From the IMG/VR virus record IMGVR_UViG_3300037245_003811, positions 1-31,760 of that record: a stretch of 31,760 bases of DNA; one strand, written 5' to 3'. The DNA is from a virus. Under the pieces are notes generated by a model that did not search any database, had not been told where the DNA came from, and was given only the letters and a program-made list of their open reading frames with translations. Shown here one piece after another: positions 21,760 to 29,820 of this stretch (positions within the stretch are counted from its first letter, which is position 1; the number at the start of each line of letters is the position of its first letter). The position numbers and the translations under genes were made by a program.

Positions 21760-23769
21760 ATGGCTGACAATAAAGATAAAAAATTAGAAGCTGAAAAATC
21801 ACTTCAGTTGAAATTAACAACGCAGTTAAATCAGTCATTGGAGAAATCTAATGACTTTTATAAAGATTCTAACAAGTCTTTAGGATCTTTAAATAAAAAG
21901 ATTTCAAAATTTAACGATAATATTGCAAATGTCAATATATTGTTAGGCCCATCAAAATTACCAAAATCATTAGATGATTTAAATAATAAAGTTAAAACTT
22001 TCTCAAAATCTTTTGATGCTAGAAGTATTCCAAATAAATTAAACCGTTTTTCGAAAAATATTACAAATTTAAACTCTCTTCTAGAAAAAGACGTTTTTAA
22101 CAGTTTTAATTCTGTTTCTAAAAAAACCAAAGTGAAATCAAAAGAAAACGTTCAAGAAAAAACATTTTCTGGCGATTTAAAAACAAAAGGAAAAGGTTGG
22201 CAAGAAGGTGATCCAGGGTTAAATACAATTTTTAACGAAGGTATTAAAGGTTTACTTGGAAGCAGAAAAGATATGGTTCCATTAAATACTTATTATGAAT
22301 CATTGTTTCAAGATGAACAAAATCAAATAGGTGGTAAAGGAAAGGGTTTAGTTTCCATGAACACTCGTTACGAGCCTTTATTTGACCAAGTTTCAAATAA
22401 ACAAGGTCAAATAGGTGGTAAGGGAAAAGGTTTAGTTCCATTAGATGTTTATTATGAAGCATTTGAAGATAGTTACTCAGAAGAAACTGATAGTAAAAAA
22501 AGAAAATCTAAGAAATCAAAAGCAACAACTGTTTCAGTTAAAACTATGAACGTTAAAGTTATGAACGTTAAAACTATGGACGTTAAAACTACGAACGTTA
22601 AAGTTATGAACGTTAAAAAAGCTGCGTATGGCAATGCGGTTTTCAAAAGTGCAATATTTAAAGGTGTCAAAGGTTTAGGTGGAAATGGCCGTGATGAAAG
22701 TGGTAGAAGAAAAACACAAGTTGGTGAAAAAGATCAATTATTATTACCACCTCCTAAAGGAGAAGAATCTGATGAGAGGTCTAAAGTATGGGCTACGGTT
22801 AAAGCAGCAGCAGCGACAATTGGAGAGCAAATACTGTCTGATACAGTAGAAGGCGATATCATAAATGCTTCAAAACGCATGTTTGCAAAATTTAAAGAAA
22901 GAAGATCAAAATATTCTGGCGAAGAAAAGTCGGATTTAATTAGAACTGACGATGATCTTGAAAAGAAAAGAGATGTAAAAAGAAATACTACACTAACAAC
23001 AATTGCAAAGTTACTTAAGGATAGAAGTGGTGGTGGTGGTGGTGGTGGATTACTTTCTAAATTGTCATCATTGTTACCAATGTTAGCGTCAATTGGATCT
23101 GTAATTGGACCAGCAATAATAGCTGCTCTACCGGCTCTTGCCACGGGCATGGCTCTTGCATTAGCTGGCACTGTAGGCTTTGCAATAGGTACGGCTATTA
23201 ATCAAACCATGGACAAATATTTTCCAGATTCACAAAAAGTTTTTGAATCAATTGGTTCATTTTTTAGTTCGGATGTTGAAGATGCTTTAGAGTCTAGAGA
23301 TGCCACAGCAAAAGAATTAAGAAAAAATTTGGTTAGTGTTCTTGGTGAAAAATCTGTTCTGTTATCTGAAAAATCAGATGAGTTAAGAGAACAGGCGCAG
23401 TCTAAAAGAAAAACGATAGGTGGTTTTTTGGGTGATGAGATGGCAGCTAAAGTTTTAGAAGTTGAAGCATCTAAAATAAGTAGACAAGCTGCTGAAGCAG
23501 GAGCTGCTTATAGAAAAAGTACCCGTATTGAAAAAGCGATTACAACGCCAACAGTGCGTATTGAAAAAGCGATTACAACGCCAACAGTGGAAACGATACA
23601 AAGAGTTGATATAGAAAAAACAAATAATGACAAAGAAAACCAAGAAAAGACCACAGAGTTTTTATTAACAACATTCATTGATACTTTAGTTGGTAAAATG
23701 TCAGATGCTTCCCAGGGTAATGAAGGGCAATTACCAAGTAATCTATTGCATACAAATGTGTCAGGATAA
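21760..23769 (+). CDS. Probable tail tape measure protein (gp29 position)
   Basis: A 669-residue protein. Residues 1-130 are coiled-coil-like (QLKLTTQLNQSLEKSNDFYK). Residues about 165-245 hold three imperfect copies of a LVPLNTYYESLF / IGGKGKGLV unit. Residues 260-284 are five copies of VK[TV][MT][ND]. Heptaglycine lies at 424-430, then a hydrophobic segment (LLSKLSSLLPMLASIGSVIG and on, about 431-485) of the type that tape measures use to cross the host membrane. The C-terminal region is helical, with an exact 11-residue repeat RIEKAITTPTV. Order (after gp26/51 position, before gp48-like and gp53) and size fit T4 gp29, which sets tail length. Direct similarity to gp29 is not visible. Confidence 0.75.
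   Translation: MADNKDKKLEAEKSLQLKLTTQLNQSLEKSNDFYKDSNKSLGSLNKKISKFNDNIANVNILLGPSKLPKSLDDLNNKVKTFSKSFDARSIPNKLNRFSKNITNLNSLLEKDVFNSFNSVSKKTKVKSKENVQEKTFSGDLKTKGKGWQEGDPGLNTIFNEGIKGLLGSRKDMVPLNTYYESLFQDEQNQIGGKGKGLVSMNTRYEPLFDQVSNKQGQIGGKGKGLVPLDVYYEAFEDSYSEETDSKKRKSKKSKATTVSVKTMNVKVMNVKTMDVKTTNVKVMNVKKAAYGNAVFKSAIFKGVKGLGGNGRDESGRRKTQVGEKDQLLLPPPKGEESDERSKVWATVKAAAATIGEQILSDTVEGDIINASKRMFAKFKERRSKYSGEEKSDLIRTDDDLEKKRDVKRNTTLTTIAKLLKDRSGGGGGGGLLSKLSSLLPMLASIGSVIGPAIIAALPALATGMALALAGTVGFAIGTAINQTMDKYFPDSQKVFESIGSFFSSDVEDALESRDATAKELRKNLVSVLGEKSVLLSEKSDELREQAQSKRKTIGGFLGDEMAAKVLEVEASKISRQAAEAGAAYRKSTRIEKAITTPTVRIEKAITTPTVETIQRVDIEKTNNDKENQEKTTEFLLTTFIDTLVGKMSDASQGNEGQLPSNLLHTNVSG
22267..22470 (+). 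repeat. Threefold imperfect repeat in tape measure gene
   Basis: Three copies of a unit with core [V][P/S][L/M][N/D][T/V]xYE..[F], beginning with the valines at 22276, 22351 and 22435 (steps of 75 and 84 bases). The last two are preceded by IGGKGKGL. Confidence 0.75.
22537..22611 (+). repeat. Five 15-bp tandem repeats in tape measure gene
   Basis: Five in-frame units of GTTAAA[A/G][C/T]TATGAAC type encode VKTMN, VKVMN, VKTMD, VKTTN, VKVMN. They differ at a few bases, so the array is not brand-new. Confidence 0.85.
23524..23589 (+). repeat. Exact 33-bp tandem duplication in tape measure gene
   Basis: Two identical 33-base units (23524-23556 and 23557-23589) encode RIEKAITTPTV twice. Identity at every base suggests a recent duplication by slippage. 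Confidence 0.92.
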
Positions 23770-23778
23770 GGAGTAATT

Positions 23779-24606
23779 ATGGCTACGCCAAAAAAAATTA
23801 ATAGTAAAGACATATATTTGTTTGATGATCTCTCTAGATCGGAAGGAAGCAGATTTAGTACTTTAGTTACAATATCATCTAAAGATGGTCAAATAGTAGG
23901 TCAGTTATCAGATAAATTCAAATGGAATATGTCAGCAGATTGGAAGCCACTATTTCAAGGATTTCAAAAATTATCATTAGTTCAAAAAGGTTTCGATCTT
24001 GTTGGTGAGCATCTTTTTAAACAAGGTGTTTTTACTAGAAAATATTATAAAGGAAATTCTTATATTGAAATACCTTTAAAATTTAGAGTTACTGATTATG
24101 AAGGTAGTGGTATTGTAATGAAATATTCATCACGTCTAGCAAATATGATGCTTCCTCGTGCGTCTTCCGTTGATACAAAAGCTGCAAGTAATATAATATC
24201 ATCGTTTGTTACAGGAGATCAAAAATTAGAAAATTTTACTACTGGTGTACAAGAATTAGGTAGTTCAATAGCGAACGTAGGTGGAGTAAGTCTAGATGCG
24301 TTAAAGGGTGCTGCTGATATAGAAGCGGTATTGGATCAAATAGAAAGAGAGATTGGTGGCAATAGTGAAGGTAGTACGTTTGCTGTTAGTGTAACTGTTG
24401 GAAATGTTTTTTCAAACAGCTCTATGATTGTAAATAGTGGTACAGTAACTTACTCAAATGCTCAGGTAAAAAATAAAGAAGGTCGAATTGTAGGGCCGTT
24501 GTATGGAGATTTTGATGTTAAAGTTACTGCAAGATCGGTTAGACCTAAAACTGAGTCAGGTGTAAGATATACTCCATCATTTTCAAATGTTACCATTACT
24601 AAGTAG
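23779..24606 (+). CDS. Probable gp48-like baseplate tail-tube initiator
   Basis: A 275-residue protein. N-terminal YLFDDLSRSEGSRFSTLVTI, then FKWNMSADWKPLFQGF and YYKGNSYIEIPLKFRVTDYE suggest beta strands of a tube-type fold. A small-residue helix-rich middle (SSFVTGDQKLENFTTGVQEL) precedes a beta-rich C-terminus (FAVSVTVGNVFSNSSMIVNS, then YGDFDVKVTARSVRP). The pattern and the position right after the tape measure and before gp53 fit the T4 gene 48/54 group, which nucleates the tube on the baseplate. The ribosome site AAGGAG overlaps the end of the tape measure gene. The identity is from context and fold impression, so gp54-like remains possible. Confidence 0.6.
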   Translation: MATPKKINSKDIYLFDDLSRSEGSRFSTLVTISSKDGQIVGQLSDKFKWNMSADWKPLFQGFQKLSLVQKGFDLVGEHLFKQGVFTRKYYKGNSYIEIPLKFRVTDYEGSGIVMKYSSRLANMMLPRASSVDTKAASNIISSFVTGDQKLENFTTGVQELGSSIANVGGVSLDALKGAADIEAVLDQIEREIGGNSEGSTFAVSVTVGNVFSNSSMIVNSGTVTYSNAQVKNKEGRIVGPLYGDFDVKVTARSVRPKTESGVRYTPSFSNVTITK

Positions 24607-24614
24607 AGGATTGT

Positions 24615-24929
24615 ATGGCAGATAAATATAGCAGAACTAATTTTTTTGAGAAGAATAAAATTGATGGTGTTTTAGAGAACGATTTAATAACGAATAATTT
24701 TAATCAAACAACTTTTGATAGAAATAAAACATTCTATAGTATTAAATCACAGGATATACAACGTCCAGAATTATTATCCTATAAACAATATCAGAATCAA
24801 AACATGTGGTGGTTTATAATGAAATATAATGATGTTGATGATATATGGAATGATTTATCGCCAAGTGATTCCTTGACTATTTTAAACAATTTAGATATCG
24901 AAGATTATTATAAGACTTTTAGGAAATAA
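24615..24929 (+). CDS. gp53: Baseplate wedge protein gp53
   Basis: A 104-residue protein with the gp53 signature RPELLSYKQYQNQNMWWFIM (about 53-72), then KYNDVDDIWNDLSPSDSLTI and DIEDYYKTF. The family usually reads RPDLLSyk.Yg...LWWvim..N.i.DP...L..G..L.iP...DI, a LysM-like domain. It is shorter than T4 gp53 (196 aa), keeping essentially this core. gp53 clamps adjacent wedges in the baseplate. The gene is tightly packed between the gp48-like gene and the gp27-like hub gene. Confidence 0.88.
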   Translation: MADKYSRTNFFEKNKIDGVLENDLITNNFNQTTFDRNKTFYSIKSQDIQRPELLSYKQYQNQNMWWFIMKYNDVDDIWNDLSPSDSLTILNNLDIEDYYKTFRK

Positions 24930-24931
24930 TA

Positions 24932-26176
24932 ATGTCAAAAGAAGATATAAAAAAGATTAGTGATAAATCTTTATTTACTGGAACAATAAATTATTTTACT
25001 ATTTTAAAAATAAATGATTTAGAGGTACAGTCAGAAAGTATTTTAAGTGTTCACATATATGAATGGATATTTGATTTAATTCCACGTATTGATATTGTCT
25101 TAAATGATCATGGTGCGTTTAATGAAAAATATCCTATTGTTGACAATTCAATAATAAATATTGAATATGGTATAAATGATTATACCGAAAATACTACAAC
25201 TCTAACTTTCTTGTCACAATCTGTATCAATTGAGAATAGTAATTCGGGTGAAAATGCAACATCAATAATGAGAATTGTTGGTGTTTTAGAAAACAAAAAT
25301 TTGTTGTTTCCGTTAATTAGTAGAGCATTTAGTGGTAGATCTTCATCAGATGTTATAGAAAATATAGCTAATGAAATAGGGTTTACACCAGATATTAGAG
25401 TTAAAACAATTGACAGTATGACCTGGTTACAGACACATCTTACAAATTCAGAAATGATAAAAGATGTTGTCGCTAGGGCTTATCTGTCTGATACAGACGC
25501 AGTTTTTTGTTACACTAATAGAAATTCAGAAATGGTTTACACGAGTATAGAAACTGAAGTAGCCAAGGAAGGTAAATTTGTAGCTATTTTTTCTTCAAAA
25601 ATAACTAATGCTTTAATTGACATTCCAAAAGATAACAAAGAGTTAAATGATGGTAGGATTTTATTATTCTATAATAATATAGACTATAAAAGTCTTGCAC
25701 CTATAGTTAATAAAGAGATTTATTATGGTTCTAATGAATCGCATTATGATAAAAATGATAATATATCAACTGATATTATAAGTGATATACATTCTTTATC
25801 GACGTTATCATTTAAGGATAAATCATATGCCGGAAATATTGTTCATCACGATGTTTATGGCATTGAGAATAATGTTCATCAAAATTATTTTCAAACAATG
25901 ACTAAAAATAAATATATAAAAAAAGGGTTCTTTTCATCACCATTGGTGGTAAAATTTAAACCCAATAAAGAGTTAAATCTTTTTGATAAAATTGATATGA
26001 TAATTATGGCTCAAGACGGGATTTCTATAAATGAAGTATTGTCAGGACAATATATAGTAGGTGGTTTGATACAACATTTTTCTAAGAATGGTGTATACAA
26101 TACAGTAGCAATTCTATTTAGAAATGGTATAGATAAGCCTGTATTTGATAAAGACTTAGAATTGAATTTAACGTAA
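24932..26176 (+). CDS. gp27-like baseplate hub protein
   Basis: A 414-residue protein, close to T4 gp27 (391) in size. The N-terminal half has the hub beta-barrel style INDLEVQSESILSVHIYEWI and IDIVLNDHGAFNEKYPIVDN, followed by IINIEYGI. The middle FSGRSSSDVIENIANEIGFT (about 131-150) and SMTWLQTHLTNSEMIKDVV, then ARAYLSDTDAVFCYTNRN, closely follow the arrangement of phage hub proteins. The C-terminal LSGQYIVGGLIQHFSKNGVY (about 370-389) is another familiar hub element. It lies directly before the gp5-like spike gene, its structural partner. In T4 gene 27 is before 29; here it follows 53. It starts two bases after the gp53 stop. Confidence 0.8.
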   Translation: MSKEDIKKISDKSLFTGTINYFTILKINDLEVQSESILSVHIYEWIFDLIPRIDIVLNDHGAFNEKYPIVDNSIINIEYGINDYTENTTTLTFLSQSVSIENSNSGENATSIMRIVGVLENKNLLFPLISRAFSGRSSSDVIENIANEIGFTPDIRVKTIDSMTWLQTHLTNSEMIKDVVARAYLSDTDAVFCYTNRNSEMVYTSIETEVAKEGKFVAIFSSKITNALIDIPKDNKELNDGRILLFYNNIDYKSLAPIVNKEIYYGSNESHYDKNDNISTDIISDIHSLSTLSFKDKSYAGNIVHHDVYGIENNVHQNYFQTMTKNKYIKKGFFSSPLVVKFKPNKELNLFDKIDMIIMAQDGISINEVLSGQYIVGGLIQHFSKNGVYNTVAILFRNGIDKPVFDKDLELNLT

Positions 26177-26186
26177 AGGTTAAAAT

Positions 26187-27044
26187 ATGAGCGATAATGA
26201 AATAATTAGATCTAGAATTACAGAACAAGTAAATGATTCACTTAAAAAATTTTTAGATAAACAAGAAAAACCAAGTAAATTAATATTTAATACTGGAATT
26301 GTTGTTGATAATAATGATCCAGATCAATTAGGAAGATGCCGAATAAGAGTTTATGGTGTATTTGAAAATGATATACCTGATGAAGATTTACCATGGGCAA
26401 TTCCCGATTTCAATTTCATTGGAAGTACATTAGGATCATTTGTTGTTCCACCAGAAGATACTTTAGTTAAAGTTTATTTTGAGAATGATGATATCTACCT
26501 TCCAAGATATACAACTAAAGTAATCAAATCTGAAACTATGAATGATTCAAATTTTATTGCTGGTATATCAGAAAATTATCCAGACTCTATGATTTTTTTT
26601 GAGACTGATACCGGTGAATATTTTAAAATAAACAGAGCTACAAATATTTCAACGTATCGTCATGCTTCAGGATTATTAATTGATATAGATGCTGATGGGA
26701 ATATTACTATTGATAATACTGATATTGATATTTCTACCGATCCAAATAATGCAAGTAATTCATCTTCTATTGGTAATATTACCATAAATTGTAAAAGTGA
26801 TTTCAGCATTAATGTTGGTGGGGATATGAATATAGTTTGTGATGGTAAATTTAAAGTACAATCAACAGATAATACATTAAAAGCAGTAAATCCAATAAAT
26901 CCTTTAGGTGCTAAAAATAGATTGATCGGTCCAGATAGTTCTAACTGGGTGCCAAATACATTAAAAGTTGATCCTTACACAACAGCACCTCATGGGGGAG
27001 ATGTAGGAATTCCACCTTGTATGAGTGTAACCGGTATAGAATAA
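26187..27044 (+). CDS. gp5-like central spike protein lacking lysozyme domain
   Basis: A 285-residue protein. Residues about 35-120 match the gp5/VgrG OB-fold: FNTGIVVDNNDPDQLGRCRI, then RVYGVFE, DEDLPWAIPDF, FVVPPEDTLVKVYFENDD. The rest includes SGLLIDIDADGNITIDN and IGNITINCKSDFSINVGGDM then NIVCDGKFKV, beta-repeat text typical of the triple-helix needle. T4 gp5 has 575 residues with a lysozyme domain between these parts; none is present here. The protein pairs with the gp27-like hub upstream. The last 45 residues have PHGGDVGIPPCM. Host wall digestion would need another enzyme, not seen in this window. Confidence 0.85.
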   Translation: MSDNEIIRSRITEQVNDSLKKFLDKQEKPSKLIFNTGIVVDNNDPDQLGRCRIRVYGVFENDIPDEDLPWAIPDFNFIGSTLGSFVVPPEDTLVKVYFENDDIYLPRYTTKVIKSETMNDSNFIAGISENYPDSMIFFETDTGEYFKINRATNISTYRHASGLLIDIDADGNITIDNTDIDISTDPNNASNSSSIGNITINCKSDFSINVGGDMNIVCDGKFKVQSTDNTLKAVNPINPLGAKNRLIGPDSSNWVPNTLKVDPYTTAPHGGDVGIPPCMSVTGIE

Positions 27045-27047
27045 ATT

Positions 27048-28376
27048 ATGATTATATTGAGACGTTTTATGATAGCTAATATAGTTGCTAGTATTGCACC
27101 TGTATTAGTTAATCCTGCATCAACACCACTTGAAATGAAACAAGCCACTAATCAAGGTATGGCGAATGCATTATATTTCTATTTAAATCTTCAAAAAATA
27201 ATGTTATTTCCACCGGTTTTTCCTTCTGCCGGAGTAATTGCAACAGCTCCACCGGTTCCAGGAGCTGCACTGTGTTCGATAAATGTAACAATACCACCGG
27301 CATCTACTCTTAAAACGCTTTTAGATGGTGTTGTAGGCCCTGGAATTGCAAATCCATCCACTGATATCCAATTTTTCCAAGCTATCTCTACATGGCTCTC
27401 TGCGCCTCCTGTGGTCGCTTCAATTAACAATGCTATATCAATCCCTCCAACTATATTTGGTAATTCAATTGTAAATTTTCCTTTAATGCCTTCAATGGGA
27501 ACTGTAATGTTCTATTCCATGCTTGCAGCCGGAGCTACAGGTTTATTTTCAGAATTAGCATCAATAAATCCATTAGAAGCACCGTTTGAGATATTGTCAA
27601 ATTTTGTTTTTGCCGGTTTTCTGGCAAACTTTATAACACCAATACCAACAACTGGAACAATTGGTTCTGCATATTCAGGAATGACATTTCCATTATGGTT
27701 AATGCTTGATTGTCCAGATTGGCCTATTGGTTCATCTACTTGTTCAGATATGTTAGATATATTTGGTTTAAGTGATTTATCTGATTCTTCTATTATTGCT
27801 AAACAACAAGAAATATTAGATGGACAAAGTGATCCAACTTCACCATTTTATGAACAACCTGTAACTTCTCAGAATTGTGATTTGATATTTGATGAAGATA
27901 CACAAAAATATTCAAAAAATCCTTTATGTACTGATGTAGTAATTAATACAATTTTAGATAATGGATGTAATGGTAATTCTAATTATGATAAGCCAGTAAT
28001 TGATTATTTAGAAGAAATTGAAACTACTTCTGCATCTGCAGAAACCGTGTGGGATACCATATCAGATGCAGATAGAGCAGTAATAGAATCTGACCCTAGT
28101 ACAGCAAGTTTATATGATGATTATCCTACAGATGATGATAATGTATGTACTGATTTAATGGACAGTGCTCAAATTGATGCAATAAATACGAATTTTTCAA
28201 ATGTAGATTCAAATGCTTTAGATACCCCTGTTGTACCACATGCTATTGAAAAAGATGAACTAGAAACAGCAGATATAAATATAAATGTTATAGAACCGAC
28301 TGTGACTGCTATTAATGTCAAACCAACTGAAGTGTTTGAAGGTTATCCTGCATATGTTGTAACAAATAAATCTTGA
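27048..28376 (+). CDS. Hypothetical 442-aa baseplate-region protein
   Basis: A 442-residue protein of unknown family. The first two thirds are small, hydrophobic and proline-rich (FPPVFPSAGVIATAPPVPGA; FYSMLAAGATGLFSELASIN), the last third acidic (IESDPSTASLYDDYPTDDDN). It carries several cysteines. The C-terminal stretch VIEPTVTAINVKPTEVFEGY then PAYVVTNKS resembles nearly the whole C-terminal half of the next small protein. An alternative ATG at 27069 has the weak ribosome site TTGAGA in front and would drop 7 residues. It is coupled three bases after the spike gene, so it may be a spike tip or hub component, but there is no motif evidence. Confidence 0.7.
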   Translation: MIILRRFMIANIVASIAPVLVNPASTPLEMKQATNQGMANALYFYLNLQKIMLFPPVFPSAGVIATAPPVPGAALCSINVTIPPASTLKTLLDGVVGPGIANPSTDIQFFQAISTWLSAPPVVASINNAISIPPTIFGNSIVNFPLMPSMGTVMFYSMLAAGATGLFSELASINPLEAPFEILSNFVFAGFLANFITPIPTTGTIGSAYSGMTFPLWLMLDCPDWPIGSSTCSDMLDIFGLSDLSDSSIIAKQQEILDGQSDPTSPFYEQPVTSQNCDLIFDEDTQKYSKNPLCTDVVINTILDNGCNGNSNYDKPVIDYLEEIETTSASAETVWDTISDADRAVIESDPSTASLYDDYPTDDDNVCTDLMDSAQIDAINTNFSNVDSNALDTPVVPHAIEKDELETADININVIEPTVTAINVKPTEVFEGYPAYVVTNKS

Positions 28377-28383
28377 GGTTAAT

Positions 28384-28551
28384 ATGGCTAATGTAACATT
28401 ACCAACATATTATTTTAACACTGCTATATTAAATACTGTAGAAACAACAATTTCAGTTCTTGAACCTACAGTAATTGGAATTTATCAAAGACCTACAGTT
28501 GTAACAGCAGGGCAAGATCCTGATTCAGTTGTTGTAACAAACAAATCTTAA
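28384..28551 (+). CDS. Small 55-aa protein sharing its C-terminus with upstream gene
   Basis: A short ORF from ATG 28384 to TAA 28549-28551, seven bases after the previous stop and behind TTGAGG as ribosome site. Sequence begins MANVTLPTYYFNTAILNTVE. The end, ISVLEPTVIGIYQRPTVVTA then GQDPDSVVVTNKS, parallels the C-terminus of the 442-aa protein upstream (INVIEPTVTAINVKPTEVFE...YVVTNKS). The two genes thus probably share a small attachment or folding module. AAGGAG for the next gene starts at its stop codon. No enzyme or PAAR motif is visible. Confidence 0.75.
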   Translation: MANVTLPTYYFNTAILNTVETTISVLEPTVIGIYQRPTVVTAGQDPDSVVVTNKS

Positions 28552-28561
28552 GGAGAATAAT

Positions 28562-29365
28562 ATGGCTGGTGCGTCACCCGAAATTATATATTGCCAGATG
28601 GCAACGCAGATGTATGAATCAATTGTTGCGACGATTGAAACTGCTTTAGCTGCTCCCCAATTGATATATAGATCATTTATAAGTATTTTGAAAAGAATAT
28701 TTTCATTAATTTATGCATCTATTGAAACAGCAATAATAATACTAGAACAACAAGTATTAAGTATACTAAATGTTGATGCATTAGATTTGTTAGATATTAA
28801 AGCTAATTTTTGTGAAGTTTTAAGTCAATGTGATGCATTAGTAAATTTGATATTATCACCAGATAATACAATATTAGGATTGACTGATGCCGAAAAATTA
28901 CAAGCTAGACAAAGTTTTAGTGATTTTGAAGAAATTGTATGTAGAACTTCATTGAGAAGCTTGTTAGAAAATTATACAGATGATTTATTAGATGGGATTC
29001 AAGAGAAATTAAATGAATTAGAACAACAATTATTAAATCAAGATATATTCCAATTAATTGAAGAATATCTTGAAGAATTAAGAAATATCGGAATACTAGA
29101 TTTGTTTGACACGTTAGACCCATTTTTTAATTGTGCTTTCGCATTATGTAATTTTGCAGTTGCAGCTACAAGAAAAAAAGAAGAATTCAAGGATTTACTT
29201 CAAGTTGAAAAAGTGGAAGGTAGGTATTATTTAGTTGTATCTGGATTTGTTGAAGATGTTATCAATAAAGAAAATGAATTAAAAGTCAGAATTGATAACT
29301 TAAGAAGAGAAATTAACTCAAAACAACCAGAAAGAGGAGTACCGATAGACGAATCTCTTTCATAA
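28562..29365 (+). CDS. Hypothetical 267-aa helical baseplate-region protein
   Basis: A 267-residue protein, mainly helical and Leu/Ile-rich: IVATIETALAAPQLIYRSFI and SLIYASIETAIIILEQQVLS (about 20-70) could be amphipathic or weakly membrane-interacting. The middle LLDGIQEKLNELEQQLLNQD (about 140-159) is coiled-coil-like. Cysteines lie in CEVLSQC and CAFALC. A charged end FVEDVINKENELKVRIDNL finishes it. Strong ribosome site AAGGAG. I do not recognise the family. Its location between spike/hub and wedge genes suggests a baseplate or tail function. Confidence 0.72.
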   Translation: MAGASPEIIYCQMATQMYESIVATIETALAAPQLIYRSFISILKRIFSLIYASIETAIIILEQQVLSILNVDALDLLDIKANFCEVLSQCDALVNLILSPDNTILGLTDAEKLQARQSFSDFEEIVCRTSLRSLLENYTDDLLDGIQEKLNELEQQLLNQDIFQLIEEYLEELRNIGILDLFDTLDPFFNCAFALCNFAVAATRKKEEFKDLLQVEKVEGRYYLVVSGFVEDVINKENELKVRIDNLRREINSKQPERGVPIDESLS

Positions 29366-29373
29366 TATAAATA
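29366..29373 (+). promoter_or_regulatory. Late promoter for gp25-gp6
   Basis: An exact TATAAATA just after the preceding stop and only 24 bases before the gp25 ATG, implying a very short leader. Confidence 0.68.
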
Positions 29374-29389
29374 ATTGAAAAAGGTTTTT

Positions 29390-29803
29390 ATGTCTAGCAG
29401 TATTTACAATTCAAGAACAGTTTATAATAAAAGTGTTACAGATACATATGCCTATGATTTATCAAAAAATATATTATCTGAAGTAGAAGTAACAAATGAT
29501 AAAGCTATCAGTCTTTCAATAGAAAATATTCTTTTAACAATGTTTGGTGAAAGAGTGTTTCTTTATTCGTTTGGATCAGTTCTACAATATACACTTTTTG
29601 ATGCAATTACAGAATCCGATGCAATTACAATATTTGAAAGTATAATGGATTCTATAGAATTGTGGGAAGGTAGAATAATATTAGACAGACAAAACGCTAA
29701 ATTAGATTTGTTCCTTGATAATAATACCATGTTATTACAGATTCCTTATGTGATTAGAAACAGTGGCATCGTTAGTAATTTTAAAAAGAAAGTAATATTA
29801 TAG
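29390..29803 (+). CDS. gp25: Baseplate wedge protein gp25
   Basis: A 137-residue protein of the gp25 (GPW/gp25) family. ISLSIENILLTMFGERVFLY then SFGSVLQYTLFDAI (about 41-74) is the family hallmark, with the GER motif. The length matches T4 gp25 (132). The ATG at 29390 is preferred because AAAAAGG lies in front; a TTG at 29375 in the same frame is too close to the promoter. gp25 ties the sheath start to the wedge core and lies before gp6, its partner in the wedge. Confidence 0.95.
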   Translation: MSSSIYNSRTVYNKSVTDTYAYDLSKNILSEVEVTNDKAISLSIENILLTMFGERVFLYSFGSVLQYTLFDAITESDAITIFESIMDSIELWEGRIILDRQNAKLDLFLDNNTMLLQIPYVIRNSGIVSNFKKKVIL

Positions 29804-29820
29804 GATAATTGGGAGTAATA

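Noticed and set aside
22734-23171. Long minus-strand ORF (145 codons) opposite the tape measure gene
   Set aside because: Proline/alanine-rich antisense shadow of the hydrophobic and glycine segment, without ribosome site or promoter.
28274-28281. TATAAATA inside the 442-aa gene
   Set aside because: It encodes part of DININV in a conserved-looking tail and lies over 100 bases before the next ATG, unlike the other promoters. It could work but is more likely chance.
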